Assembly: GCA_030435675.1 (NCBI GenBank)
Contig: CM059624.1
Coordinates: forward strand, 6,100,769-6,164,768
Source: Steinernema hermaphroditum
Lineage: Eukaryota; Nematoda; Chromadorea; Rhabditida; Steinernematidae
Length of the DNA: 64,000 nucleotides
Reading direction: 5' to 3'
The first letter of the stretch is position 1. Each line of letters starts with the position of its first letter. The translations under genes were made by a program, and so were the position numbers. Below are positions 1 through 10,429 of this stretch, in pieces. The notes beneath the pieces were generated by a model. That model was not told the origin of the DNA, made no database searches, and was given only the letters and a program-made list of their open reading frames with translations.

Positions 1-289
1 CCACTTAATATCCCCCTCATTCAAGGAACTGCAAATTCGGAGGTCTAAGATAGAACTAGGATTCGAGTCCATTTCCATCTTCTTTGAAAGGTGGTTGTCC
101 GGAGAATTGAGGGAAGGGATGATTCAAGGAAAAACTGCCTTTCGAAAAGGACTTCTGGAAGAACTCCAGCCCGAACTAAAGAACTTCCAGAAGCTGGAAT
201 GGCAACATACGAAGAACAACACAGCTTTCAGGGTACACTACTACGATGAATGTGCTGCCACCTTCTCGATTCGATAAAAAGCCATGAAT
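1..289. other. Window edge, no supported gene
   Basis: Downstream flank of the SLC6 gene. The only open frame (95-277, +) is 60 codons with no recognisable domain or splice context. Nothing else is visible. Confidence 0.5.
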
Positions 290-295
290 TTTATT
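290..295 (-). promoter_or_regulatory. Poly(A) signal of the SLC6 gene
   Basis: AATAAA on the minus strand, 24 nt beyond the TAG stop at 319-321, giving a very short 3' UTR. Confidence 0.6.
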
Positions 296-318
296 GAGTA
301 AAATACTCCAAACGCCCT

Positions 319-2623
319 CTATTCGGCCTTCTTGTTGTCATCAACGACAGCAACATCGCTGGTCTCTTCTTTTTCTAGAATTGATTCTTTTTCTAGAGCT
401 GGAGGCTTCTGAGCTTTTATCACAAACGGTTTGCGCTTCGGCCAATCTTTCTGTACACACACGAGCTTCTTCCATGACTGAACAAGCAGTGAGCAACACT
501 TAAACCAAACTTGTTAAACACTTACTCGTCCATTACGTCGATAGATTATAGTGTTAACGATCGCCATGCAAATGAGAACATATACGCCCGCACCTGCGAT
601 CAGAACCGAAATCGGTTTAGTCCAGTCTGGGAAGGTGTAGTTGTTGTATGCGTCTGTTTCCATGATAATGTCCCAAATCGCTTTCAAACCCATGGCCTAG
701 AATATCAGTGAAGTGTTAAGGAAGTCTGAGAAAATAACTAACGGTGTAAACGGCAGGACAAATAGCGATCATCATGTAGGCGATATAGAATCCCTTGCGC
801 CCGAATGTATTCGAAATAGCCCACTTGATTTTCGACCAGGTTGTGTAACCCCTCTCGCGGATACCAAACATCGACTGCAGGTCCTTCTTGTAGTTGCGAT
901 ATCCTGAAATAGAACATTTAATGCAACCGGAACGAGGTTACAATAACCATAGACAAGATTGACAACAATCAGTTCCGCAGCAATCAGCAACATGAGTGAG
1001 AAGGAAGATGTATACTCGTTAAAGAGATAGAAGTAGTAGATTCCTGAACCCCAACACATAATCAGACCGATGGACATCGCGGCGAAGCAGACGCAGGAGA
1101 CGATGATGGCGCGATGCTTCCGCATCTGCGGGAACTGGTCGCAAATAGCTGTGCACGACACTTCAGCGTATCCGAATTGACTGCTGATTCCGAGGGTGAA
1201 CAGCATGGCGAAGAAAAGGAAGGCCAGCACGGGGAATCCTAAACCCATTCGGCTCATTGCCTCAGGGTATGCGATGAACGCCAATCCGATACCTAAAAAG
1301 AAAAAACATTTGATATCAGATATTAGGGGACAGTCTGTTACCTCCTTTAACGACGTCGCCGATCTCTATATCATTTTGAGTAGCCATGAATCCAAGCACA
1401 GAGAAAACAGCCGTTCCTCCGAACACACTCATGAACGCGTCAGCGAATGTGACGATGGCTGCATCGCGGTAGCAATTATTAGTTCGCTCATTGAAGCTTG
1501 ACAAAGAAAGAAGTCCGCCAAAGCCGATTCCCAGGCTGAAGCAAACGTGTGTAGCCGCCTGTTTCCATGTCTGAAAAGTGTAATTTAAGGAGCTGCCCTT
1601 TGTTGAAAAAAAACTAAAATATAAACTTACTTCAAAAGCGGTAATGCGTGTGAAGTCAGGATTCAGAAGGTAATAATCGATTCCTTTAATCGCTCCCGGC
1701 AGACTCACACTTCGTACGAACAGAATGCAGATGATGACGTACGGAACGGTGGCAGTTACGAGAGCCACACGGCCTATCCACTTGACTCCCTTGATGAGAC
1801 ACAGTCCAACGATGAGCCAGGCCACCGCAAGAGCGATAAATAATTTCCAGTTAAACTCGCCAAAGTCATCGATGCTCTCCGTCTGCTGCAGGATTTCGTA
1901 GTTGAAGAACTCCTCAGCAGCAGTTGAGGTGGTGCTGTTACCGAACTGGATCCGAAATCGTTCTCGTGCGAGAGTCGGGTCCTCCGTGCCAGAATCGTGT
2001 ATCGTACCGTTATAGAAGTAGTGCGTTTTAGATTCCGTTCCATTAAAAGCAAGCTCCTTCCTCAAGTTTGAGTAGCAAACTAAAATGTCACGGTTTAAAA
2101 TACAAATATGAGAACAAAAATACTGACAGGGTGTGTTGATATCGTTATCGCATCGAGCGAACATATTGTAATTCCCGGTGACGATGTAAGCCATGTACAT
2201 CAGCGTCCATGCAACGATGACATTGTAGTAGATGCTGACTATGAAAGACATAGTCGCCTGGCCCCATCCTATGCCCTGCATGATCGGGCACAGCTTTCGA
2301 AAAATGACTCCGGGGCCGGAGTTCGAGAACTGGCCCAGAGTCATTTCCAAAAAGAGCACAGGGAATCCTATGACCAGTGAGCAGCAGAGATACGGAATGA
2401 GGAACGCTCCTAAAACACATGGTTATGAAAAACAATACAACGGCGACTGACCTCCTCCATTCTCGTAAGCCTTCAACGGGAAGCGCCACACATTACCCAG
2501 TCCGACGGAATAGCCAACGCAAGTAAGAATGAATTGGATGTTCGAATTCCACTTGCCGCGTTTGCTGCGATGGCTGTGGAAACTGTGCTCAACACTGGAC
2601 TCAGAAACCGCCTTGTTTGCCAT
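319..2623 (-). CDS. SLC6 family Na+/Cl- dependent neurotransmitter or amino-acid symporter
   Basis: Plasma-membrane symporter that uses sodium and chloride gradients to take up a neurotransmitter, amino acid or osmolyte. Eight exons (2623-2452, 2409-2128, 2079-1631, 1570-1342, 1292-948, 903-743, 696-526, 477-319) sum to 656 codons, normal for SLC6. TM1 carries [14 protein letters not shown] followed by the ENGGGAFLIPY signature. The position that is Asp in monoamine carriers is Gly here, so an amino-acid, GABA or betaine-type substrate fits better than a monoamine (inference). The large extracellular loop 2 has several NxT/NxS sites. TM6-7 has [17 protein letters not shown], the Na+/Cl- site region. 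The C-terminal tail is Lys/Glu-rich. The intron at 947-904 uses a weak donor (TATG|gttattg), supported by frame and by the following GYRNY. The start Met is the first in frame, 27 codons before TM1. The exact substrate is unknown. Confidence 0.93.
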
Positions 2624-3091
2624 CTTGAACTGGGGAGTCGACGCGAACGAACGACTGGAAGGCTCGCTGCGAATTCGTCAAACTGAAATCGAAACGTCTC
2701 GCGAAAGACACTGCCTCTCCTGGAGAACCGACCGACTTGCAGGGCTGGTTTCCGAAGGACTGCAGGCAAGGACGAGCGACGCATGCCCTCTTAGTCTACA
2801 GACAGTGTCTGGCTCTGAAAGTGCCTTTCCCCATTTTGCCACGGATAAGACAGTGCGGTCGGTCGCTTCGACGAAACATCCCGCCACTTCTGCTATCGTG
2901 TCGGGAGCTCGAGTCGCGACCGCGCAGATGGTGTGCTGCGTGGTACGGTAGTGGATGTCGATTTCATCGCATACTGCAGCACGGAAGAGCAACCAAAAGT
3001 GAGTCAATCACGTCCACCATAGTAATGTCGCCAATCGATCCCCATTTTATATATTGTATTTTTATGTATTTTTGTGAAAGTCAGAAATAAT

Positions 3092-5093
3092 TCAAACAAA
3101 TGATAACACTCTTTCGAAGATATCTCTGTGTTCATCGGAGATCTTATGCCTGTACACCTCATAGATGTACTGCAGAAATCGAACTGGCAAGTACACTTCG
3201 AAGGGAATATCGCAGTCGAGGACCGCGTAGAGCTCGACGAGGACTCTGAGGGCCGTGGAGAAGTTGCCGTCCACTCGAATCGCCTTCTTCGACGCCACCA
3301 CCATGTACTTCTCGTTGAGCCGCACGATCACCGGGTAGTTGAGAGTGTCTTTGGTGTAGAACTGGCCGAGATCGTCCAGAGTTTTCATGTTGGCCTGAAT
3401 TGTGCAAAGATGAACGTTTCGGTGACAAGAAGGTCGTTTACGTGGCAGTCGATGAACGCTTTTGAGAGATGCTTGCTGAAGTACCCGTGGTCGTTTCCGA
3501 AGAGCGCGATGGGAAGAAGACGGAAGGCGAGTTCGGAACGGTCGTTGGGCAGAAGTTCGTCGACGCTGCCGCTGGAGACGCCCTTGAACTGCAAGAACCT
3601 GTGGATGCCTCCGTGGGCGAACACCTGCTGCATTCCGATGTTGATGACCTTCTCCATGACCGATCCTTCCCAGATCTGCTCGAAGGGCTCCGCGTCGGTT
3701 CGCCGAAGCGCCATTTCTAAGAATCGGGAACTCACCTGGAATCGTTACATCAAGTTGTGCTCTCAAGGTAAATACCGTACTTCTTCCATTCCGACGTCTC
3801 TCTCGAAGTTGTCGCTAGTCTCGAAGAACTCGGCTGGAGAGGTGTTCGGTTCCACGAAGGCAGAGTTAATGTCGCCAAAGTGAGAGGCGGGCTCCATTGT
3901 CAGCGAGTCGTCTTCGAGGTAGAACTCTTCCCCCTCCAGTTGGAAGTCAAACACATCCTGGGACGTCTCCGATTTGATTCTCTTCTCTGGCGGCTGTTGG
4001 AACGAATCGTCCAGATCGTACTCGAACTCCTGAGACGTCTGACTGTCGTTGAAGTCGTAGGAGTCGAGGTTCTCCTCCTCCACGTATTCGCTTTGGTCGT
4101 CTTGCTCCTCCTCTTCTTCTCCCTTTGGACTTTTGTCCGAGCCGTTGCTGGCGGCCTGCAGACGGCGAATTCGCATTCCCATACTCGCTATGACCTTGTT
4201 GTCCTTCTGGAAAAGTCATCAAAAGTTATCTCGCCGTTGTTTTTAGGACTAACCGGGCTAAAGATCGCTCCTATGCTTTGGAAGAACGCCTGGGCGTAGG
4301 CTCGTTTTTCGCATACAGGGGGCATTTGTCGGTTTGCTCTAAATGCACATGTTTGATCTCACGACTGGATGGTCAAAGCGACTCTGGCTTCGTTGATACT
4401 CGGACTAGTGGACCGTCAAAAAATCAAACGACGTACCTTTCGAACAAATCGGCGCACATGGTGCGGATCAGGTGCCTATAACTGGTCGACGAGATCTTGT
4501 GCACATCGCCTCCTTGGAGCTGAACTTCGTCCAAAACGGTTTGTCCTTCGTGGTTGTAGTTGAGAAGTGGGACCGCGTCAACTACGGGAAGACTGATGTT
4601 CACTGGTTTCTTCGCGTTTCTAAAGGAGCTTTGGTGATAAGGAAAATGCAACATGATGATGAAATGGAAGGGAACTCTTGATTAGTCTAGCCTCAGCCTT
4701 CTATTGCACGAAAACGCACCTGGGCCGATCGACACAGTGGAGTCCCTTGATGCAGATGTGCTCCCAGTAGGGGAAGTCGGGGTCGTCGAGCCACTCTCCG
4801 TTTCGAATCGAAACGCCCGACGCCGAGATCGACTTCTGCTTGTGGGCGACGCGGTAGTTGTTGATCTTGCTGCAGGAGACGCACACAAAACGGCGCGTCA
4901 TTTGGTGCTTGATGCGGCTCCCCTGCGAGGAGACGTAGCGGAACAGAGTGCCCGGGAAGCGCTGGCTCCGGAACGTGAAGGCGTCGTTGCCGGCGCGCGT
5001 CTTGTACCAGGAGACGTTGCTTCCACGGTCCCTCTGCGGCGAGAGGATGTCGCTTTTGATCGGTTGGCGATTGCGTTCTGTGCGACGCAACAT
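3092..5093 (-). CDS. Orphan protein with N-terminal Cys/His segment and acidic centre
   Basis: I do not recognise a named family. Six exons (5093-4720, 4619-4437, 4338-4254, 4206-3781, 3735-3442, 3394-3092) join to 554 codons with phases that all agree. Residues about 50-120 contain RFVCVSCSKINNYRV and a later WEHICIKGLHCVDRPR, a CxxC...HxC...H arrangement that could bind zinc, loosely like FLYWCH-type nematode fingers (inference). The centre (roughly residues 215-355) is very acidic, with EEEEEQDD and many Asp/Glu/Ser, and one KRIK basic patch. The C-terminal third is a compact mixed helical region ending YEVYRHKISDEHRDIFERVL. The start is the ATG just after a cttgctgctttccag acceptor, which could be a trans-splice or 5' UTR splice site. 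A nuclear regulatory role is possible but not shown. It lies head to tail upstream of the SLC6 gene on the same strand, 0.47 kb apart. Confidence 0.78.
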
Positions 5094-5326
5094 TTTCTGG
5101 AAAGCAGCAAGTGGAGCGACAACGACAAAAAGTATGTCCACGCACAGAAGCAAAAGAAAAAAGAAAAAACAACAATGCCATACGAACTTTATCACTTTTA
5201 TGCTCACGTTGTGGCCTCGGTGATAGTAAGCATTGCTTCGGGAATAACCAGTGCACTGATTTCGCATAACGATTGTTCGGTTGTTACACTGAAAACACAG
5301 CACATGATTCTCACTGATATAATCAT

Positions 5327-5465
5327 ATTTCACTTATGATTTGCACCTTTCGAATGAATAGTGCAAAGTTACTGTTTCCAGGGCGTCAGCTCCCTCCTTG
5401 AATATTATGGATGATTTAGAGTCAACGAATATTTTAGTCTAATGTTTGACCACTTTGTCTTATTT
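5327..5465 (+). repeat. Dispersed repeat, copy 1
   Basis: About 140 bp here matches 22155-22340 in the same orientation. Shared blocks include tttcacttatgatttgcacc, the ccagggcgtcagc block, and gagtcaacgaatat with ttgtcttatt. The second copy has a short insertion near its start. No coding capacity is seen, so it is probably a non-autonomous element or old segmental copy. Confidence 0.75.
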
Positions 5466-7795
5466 TACTTATTTCTTTGTCTGCTACATAACCCCATTGG
5501 TATAGCATTTAATTAGATAGGTCATGATGCAAGTACTTTAGGATCTAGGATTATTCTTGTTTCAGAACTTATGATTTTCGAAATTTGTGTAATTTTTAGG
5601 TTGTCTCACTGGAATTCAAACCCACTCTCCAAAATCTCATTTCCACTGAAAAAATGTGAAAAAATGACCTTTGAATTCAAAAAAGGTACAATTGCCGAGA
5701 GTGTACGCTTCCAAGTTCGCTTCCTCTCCACTTTAAACTGATAAAATTGCTGTTTATGCTCCGCATATCCACTGTCTCTACCCTCTCTGTACTCGTCCGC
5801 AACTGACATAAAAATAGAGCGAAACATTTAAGCATTTAATTAAACAAGCCCCGATTTTATTTAGAACTTTAGGATTCATTCTGTTCCCATTTTTTCCTTG
5901 TTTTTTTGATGAAAATTGTGTGATTTTTTGGGTGACCTCATTGGAATCCCAGCCCTAATCCCTTCCATTTCAAAAAAATCGAAAAACAGAACGATAGAAT
6001 TCACACTGCTGTAACAATAGCAATGGAGCAAAACAAAAACCACAATGCAACAAAGAGGAATATGTCTGTGTATATCAGCGGTCAATTAAAAAAGTTTTCT
6101 TGAGGTTTTTTGTGTACGAACATGGTGTTGTTTGGACGTTTCATAGTAGTGTTTGTTTTTAATATCACACACTCATAACTGTTCATTGACTGCCCTATTC
6201 ACGCTAAGTCTAGAGGGTTAGCAAGATGGACATATGTATACATGAACCACTTTTAGCGAAGCAATCCGGCTGAGGGTTTTTAGCGTTCAAGATTTAGCGT
6301 CCAAGACATTAAGATAAAGGACAATGAAAGAGGGGTTCTCTGATTCGATGCAAATGTAGAATTAGAATTTGAATGGTCACAAAGGCACTATCTCTTGTCC
6401 GTGGCGGCCACTCTTTTTGTTGCACTATGAACATAATCAACAACATAGACGCGCACGAGAGATAAAAACGCAAAATCGATACTCCCGCAACCTACATCGA
6501 AAGCGATACAACATAAGCAAAACCAGCAGAAAAAGGACAAATCACATGATTTTCAAGTGGTGAGCACTTTGCGAACAAGGGGAAACGACGTAAAAGGATA
6601 AGGCGAAGGTGATTTCAGCGTTCGCAGTGGCGCTATCGATCGAATCGACGCGGGGAACAACGAAACGACGCGAGCAACACAAACGCCGAAGCGACAAACA
6701 GGCGAAGGGGCGTCGGCCGGCACGGCGCAACGAAAATAAACAACGCGCTGGGGGAGAAGAGGAAACCACGAAGGATAACAAAGAAACCAGTCAATAACAC
6801 AAGCACAATGGGTGTTTGTCGACACTAGAAGGCGCTGGACATATGTCTTTTTTCATTTATGTCGCCATGGAACTTTAATGAGATCTATTGGGATGGGGAG
6901 TTGAGAGTGTACGTTTTTGAAGGTGACTCTTTATTATCAAAATGAATACGTTCTTAACAAAAGAAATACCTGAGCAATAGTCATTGAATGCTTAAAGTAA
7001 AGAGCTGCTGAATGGGTGAGGTTTGAGTTATGCGAAGTAAACGAGTGTCACGTTTTTTGACATTTGCGTCGCTTTAGACCTGCACTTCGAAATTATACAA
7101 CCGACCTCTTTTTTGGATCTACCTTTGCACAAAGATCCACTCTAAAGACTTTGCCCGATTCACCATGCACTATTACTGTCATGCAAACTGCATTCGTGCA
7201 AAATAGAAATAAAACTTCTTCGATCTTCGATTCGGTCTTTCTATTCTTGGTTCACCATTTGCTGTTATCCACTATTTTGCTTTATTTCAGATCGACTTGT
7301 GGGCGACGGATCGCGGCTTCATCCGATGTTGAGATGGGTCAGATTCAGGTGGTCCAGGCTGAAGGTCTGCCTTTATCTCCTTGGAGAATTGTTTAAGATC
7401 GCCAATCTCGGATGATCAGATGGCAAGCTGTGTGCTATCTTGAAAGAACAATCTTTGTGATTGCGTTAAAGACGCGAAGGAGATACAGTCCCAATACTTT
7501 AAATATGTTTCCTGTTATACTCACTGTCCCCTATGTGATGCAAGATCGTAAGGATTACTTTGATTCTCAGTTTGCGAATACGTCCAAAGTATGGTCTATT
7601 ATGACACACTGACTAGGGAACGGTTTATCCGTCATGAAATGCAAGTTCTTCGCTAGTCTTACTAGGCTATTTTCTCTCCAGGTGTGCCTACGTAGGGAAG
7701 AACGGCGAACGATTTGTGTCCATCATGCACTGATTCGGCACATTTCTATAGTTTATTCAGCGAATATCAATAAGTATCCTCTCAGAGAATATTTA
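5466..7795. other. Gene-poor spacer between the orphan gene and the two-module secreted protein
   Basis: No convincing exons. 5550-5660 and 5865-5985 look like diverged copies of one A/T-rich unit (shared aggattnattctgtt-like, ttgtgtnatttttngg and tggaat blocks). 6600-6800 is an Arg-rich low-complexity stretch on both strands and probably not coding. A minus-strand AATAAA at 7752-7757 serves the gene ending at 7796. Confidence 0.5.
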
Positions 7796-9308
7796 CTAGC
7801 ACTTGAAGATGATCTTACCATCGATGGGGCATATACCGCAAAAAGCGGTTCTTGCGCCGCGAATGAACTGGGGCCCGGCGAAGGCGTCTTCTTCATTCAC
7901 GGAATCCACACTCGAGATGATCTTCTTCGGGTCTTTTATAGATGTAGCTTGGAAGCTGTGTTCCGCTTTGGTGAGGGCCACCACAGCGGTGCATTTATCT
8001 GTCGTAGAACGATCTTAGGAACGGATCATTACGTCATGCTTGCCTTTCGCCTGACAGTAGCTGGCGAACTGAAACGTCTGCTCATTCTCATCCTTGTTCT
8101 CCGACTGGAAACATTCCTCGGAAGTGCAGATGCAAGCTGGCGAAGTGCAAACTAGCTGAAGTTCCGTTCCTTGTGGTGTCCCTTCGAGCCACTCTCTCCA
8201 GTTTGTGCTTCTTGACAGGACGGGGAGTTCGTACATTAGTCCTTTATTGTCGTCGCAAGGCGTCGCTGCAAAGAAAGACGGACTTCCTGTGAGATTTCCC
8301 TTCTAAACAGACCTTTTTTGTCGATTTCTTCGGTAGCAAAGGGGTCGTCAATGTTGGCGTGAGGAAAGTAAACCTCTGGGGTGGGGATAAACAAAGGATC
8401 AGATGGGCATTCAGCGCTTATAACTGGCTGATCAGGTGGAGGACAGGCCTGACAGGACAAGGAGCGCACGTCCTGGAGGAACCCTGGAGCTAGCATCTCC
8501 GCCTTTGGATCATCTTTGACCATGGAGTAGATCTTCTTGCTGCTCTTAGTAGAAGTGATTTTGAAGGAATCTTTGGTTGAAACGAGCTTGAGAGATACCG
8601 TGCACTTTTCTGAAAGCAAATCATCAGGGAAAGACGCTCTCAGTGCTTACTATCAGCAGTGCAGACGGGTCCCAAGATGTAGGAATCCGAGTTGTCTTGA
8701 TTGTTGGATTGGAAGCATTCCTTGGAAGTGCATATGCAGGCAACGGATCTACAGGAGAGCGAGACCACACGTTTGTTGGCGGTCCACGATTGCCATGTCT
8801 TTTCGCGATGTTCAGAAAATTCGAGAACTTTGGAATTTTCATTACAGTTCTCCTCTGAAATTAATTCACAAAGTAGTTTTTGCAAAGTGATCTGTCTACC
8901 CTTCAAAAGCTTAACGTTCTCAATTCGCACAGATCCGCGAGCATTGTCGACGGCATTCACGAGAACACGAGGAACATTCACAGGGACTTCGATGTTATGG
9001 TCAATTTTCTGACGAATTGGAGGCGATGGTGGTTTCAAAATGGGAGTCTTCTTCTCCTCCTTCTTCTTAACTATCGGTGGAGGCACCACTTTCAACGGCG
9101 CTTTTTGGGCCACCAGGGGTCGAGCATCCTCCTTCTTGTTCTTTGCCGCGAGAATTCGTCTTTGAACCATCGGTGGTGGTCGCACTAAACCACTCTCACT
9201 TTCATCAAAAGGCCTTTCCGTACCTTGATCGTTTTGTGGAGCAATAGGAGCGCATCCATTTGCGTAGAAGACGAAGACGGCGAAGAGCACAATACACTTC
9301 CGTATCAT
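7796..9308 (-). CDS. Secreted protein with two tandem Cys-rich modules of unknown type
   Basis: Four exons (9308-8651, 8609-8313, 8265-8044, 7998-7796) give 459 residues. A clear signal peptide (MIRKCIVLFAVFVFYANGC) is followed by a Pro/Lys-rich linker (residues about 25-105) and two copies of one module of about 150 residues. Landmarks repeat in order: a Cys, a KTWQSW or TNWREWL element, SLSC or QLVC, then ACICTSKECFQS or ACICTSEECFQS, a C, KCT plus a beta-like stretch, and CQAC or CGIC at the end. Module 2 starts with TPCDDNKG after a 47-nt intron, and exon junctions fall at matching places in both modules. The last intron (8043-7999) has a GC donor, AAAG|gcaagc. GT donors nearby break frame or remove the conserved Cys. 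The family is unknown to me. An extracellular role is inferred from the signal peptide and Cys content. Confidence 0.8.
7999..8043 (-). other. GC-AG intron in the two-module secreted protein
   Basis: A 45-nt intron with donor AAAG|gcaagc and acceptor gacag. This matches the AG|GCAAG consensus typical of GC-AG introns. It is the only nearby choice that keeps phase 1 and preserves the YCQAK...KCT spacing seen in module 1. Confidence 0.7.
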
Positions 9309-9927
9309 TGCTGCAATGGGCTCTCTGTCATCCGAAATCGGCTATTTGTACGCGTGCACATCCTGGTTGACTCGTTCAATTAAGGGAACGGAGCTCGTTC
9401 CATAAGTGTTTAGGTGGCGTCGATCCCGCGACGCATTGTGGTCACGTCCATTTGCAACTTATTGAACTTTCGCTCTTTAAGTGGAACGGCGTGAATGAAG
9501 ACAAGGTGTGGGCACCAGGAACAGGTTTCTGATGGTAATAGTTCTTATGCATATAATCATATCCCTAGAAGGGAAATAGTCACAAAATTGGCCAAAGACG
9601 CCACTCTTGTAAGGTACATAATTCTCATCTTTTGTGTTCAAAAACCGTTGTTTTTTGGGAACGATTTCGGTGGCATGTCAAAGGAGCCCTTCCATGTACA
9701 CATCTTCTATGCAGTAACCTAGTGATAGTGAAACAGTCATTGTTTTCACAATGATCGTCCCGGTTCCCAGAAGGCCTGGAACACCAAGGAGCCGCAGTTT
9801 CATCCACCTGGCCAAGATTCATCGCCGCATCCAAAAAATGCGATGCTTAGGCAATATTTCCGATGCTTTGGTGAAAGGTAACGACATTTATTTCCCGATA
9901 TTATGTGAAACACCAACATCAACACCC

Positions 9928-10326
9928 ATGTCCGTCATCCTGAAGCTGGAAACCGCCGACCATCACATCGTCGATGTGGACGATACCGTCGTCCAGATGT
10001 CAGAGCTTCTGCAGGGTTTGACTTTCTGCTACGATGGTGAGACAATCGCCGAGGCAATCCCCATCGATAAGATCAGTTTGAGCACCATGATCCACATCAA
10101 AAGGTACTGTGAAATCGCCAAGGAGTCGGCAGGAGGCGACTTCCTCGCGGAAGAAGTGGAGTTCCTGGACAGTCTCAGTAGAGACGACATTTTCTATCTG
10201 GTCGTTGCGGCCGATTTCTTGCGGATCACCCGTCTCTACGATCACTGCTGCAAGACGATTTGCAAGAAGTACATTTCTGGGAGGGCACACGAAGAGATAA
10301 GGGAAAACTTCAACCTTGACCAGTGA
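9928..10326 (+). CDS. Skp1-related protein (SCF ubiquitin ligase adaptor type), short tail
   Basis: Skp1 proteins bridge cullin 1 to F-box substrate receptors in SCF E3 ligases. The single exon encodes 132 residues: an N-terminal BTB/POZ-like half beginning MSVILKLETADHHIVDVDD, then FLDSLSRDDIFYLVVAADFL and YISGRAHEEIRENFNLDQ, which track the Skp1 core. The ATG at 9928 is chosen because it sits where Skp1 proteins begin. The frame is open further upstream to 9751 but that part is basic and unlike Skp1. The protein stops right after the EEIRxxFN element. The usual tail that follows it, which helps bind F-box proteins, is absent unless an unseen 3' exon supplies it. It converges with the mucin-like gene 104 bp away. 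It is a diverged family member typical of the expanded nematode skr group (inference). Confidence 0.8.
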   Translation: MSVILKLETADHHIVDVDDTVVQMSELLQGLTFCYDGETIAEAIPIDKISLSTMIHIKRYCEIAKESAGGDFLAEEVEFLDSLSRDDIFYLVVAADFLRITRLYDHCCKTICKKYISGRAHEEIRENFNLDQ

Positions 10327-10429
10327 ATTTCTGCGATGTTCGATGTATCTTTTGATAAAGGGCCTTGTGCAAGAGACTTTCTTTATTCACCACATTATTA
10401 ACGATACCTACACTTATTATAGTTCATTA

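Noticed and set aside
3092..3766. Long minus-strand frame of 224 codons
   Set aside because: Its first half is an Arg-rich wrong-frame reading. The true exons (3735-3442 and 3394-3092) use another frame joined by a 47-nt intron.
5612..5640. tRNA-like T-loop (gggtttgaattcc on the minus strand)
   Set aside because: No matching acceptor, D or anticodon stems around it.
8015..8236. Separate gene starting at a TAATG overlap with the upstream frame
   Set aside because: A 47-nt intron (8312-8266) joins both parts in frame, and the joined product shows two parallel modules, so it is one gene.
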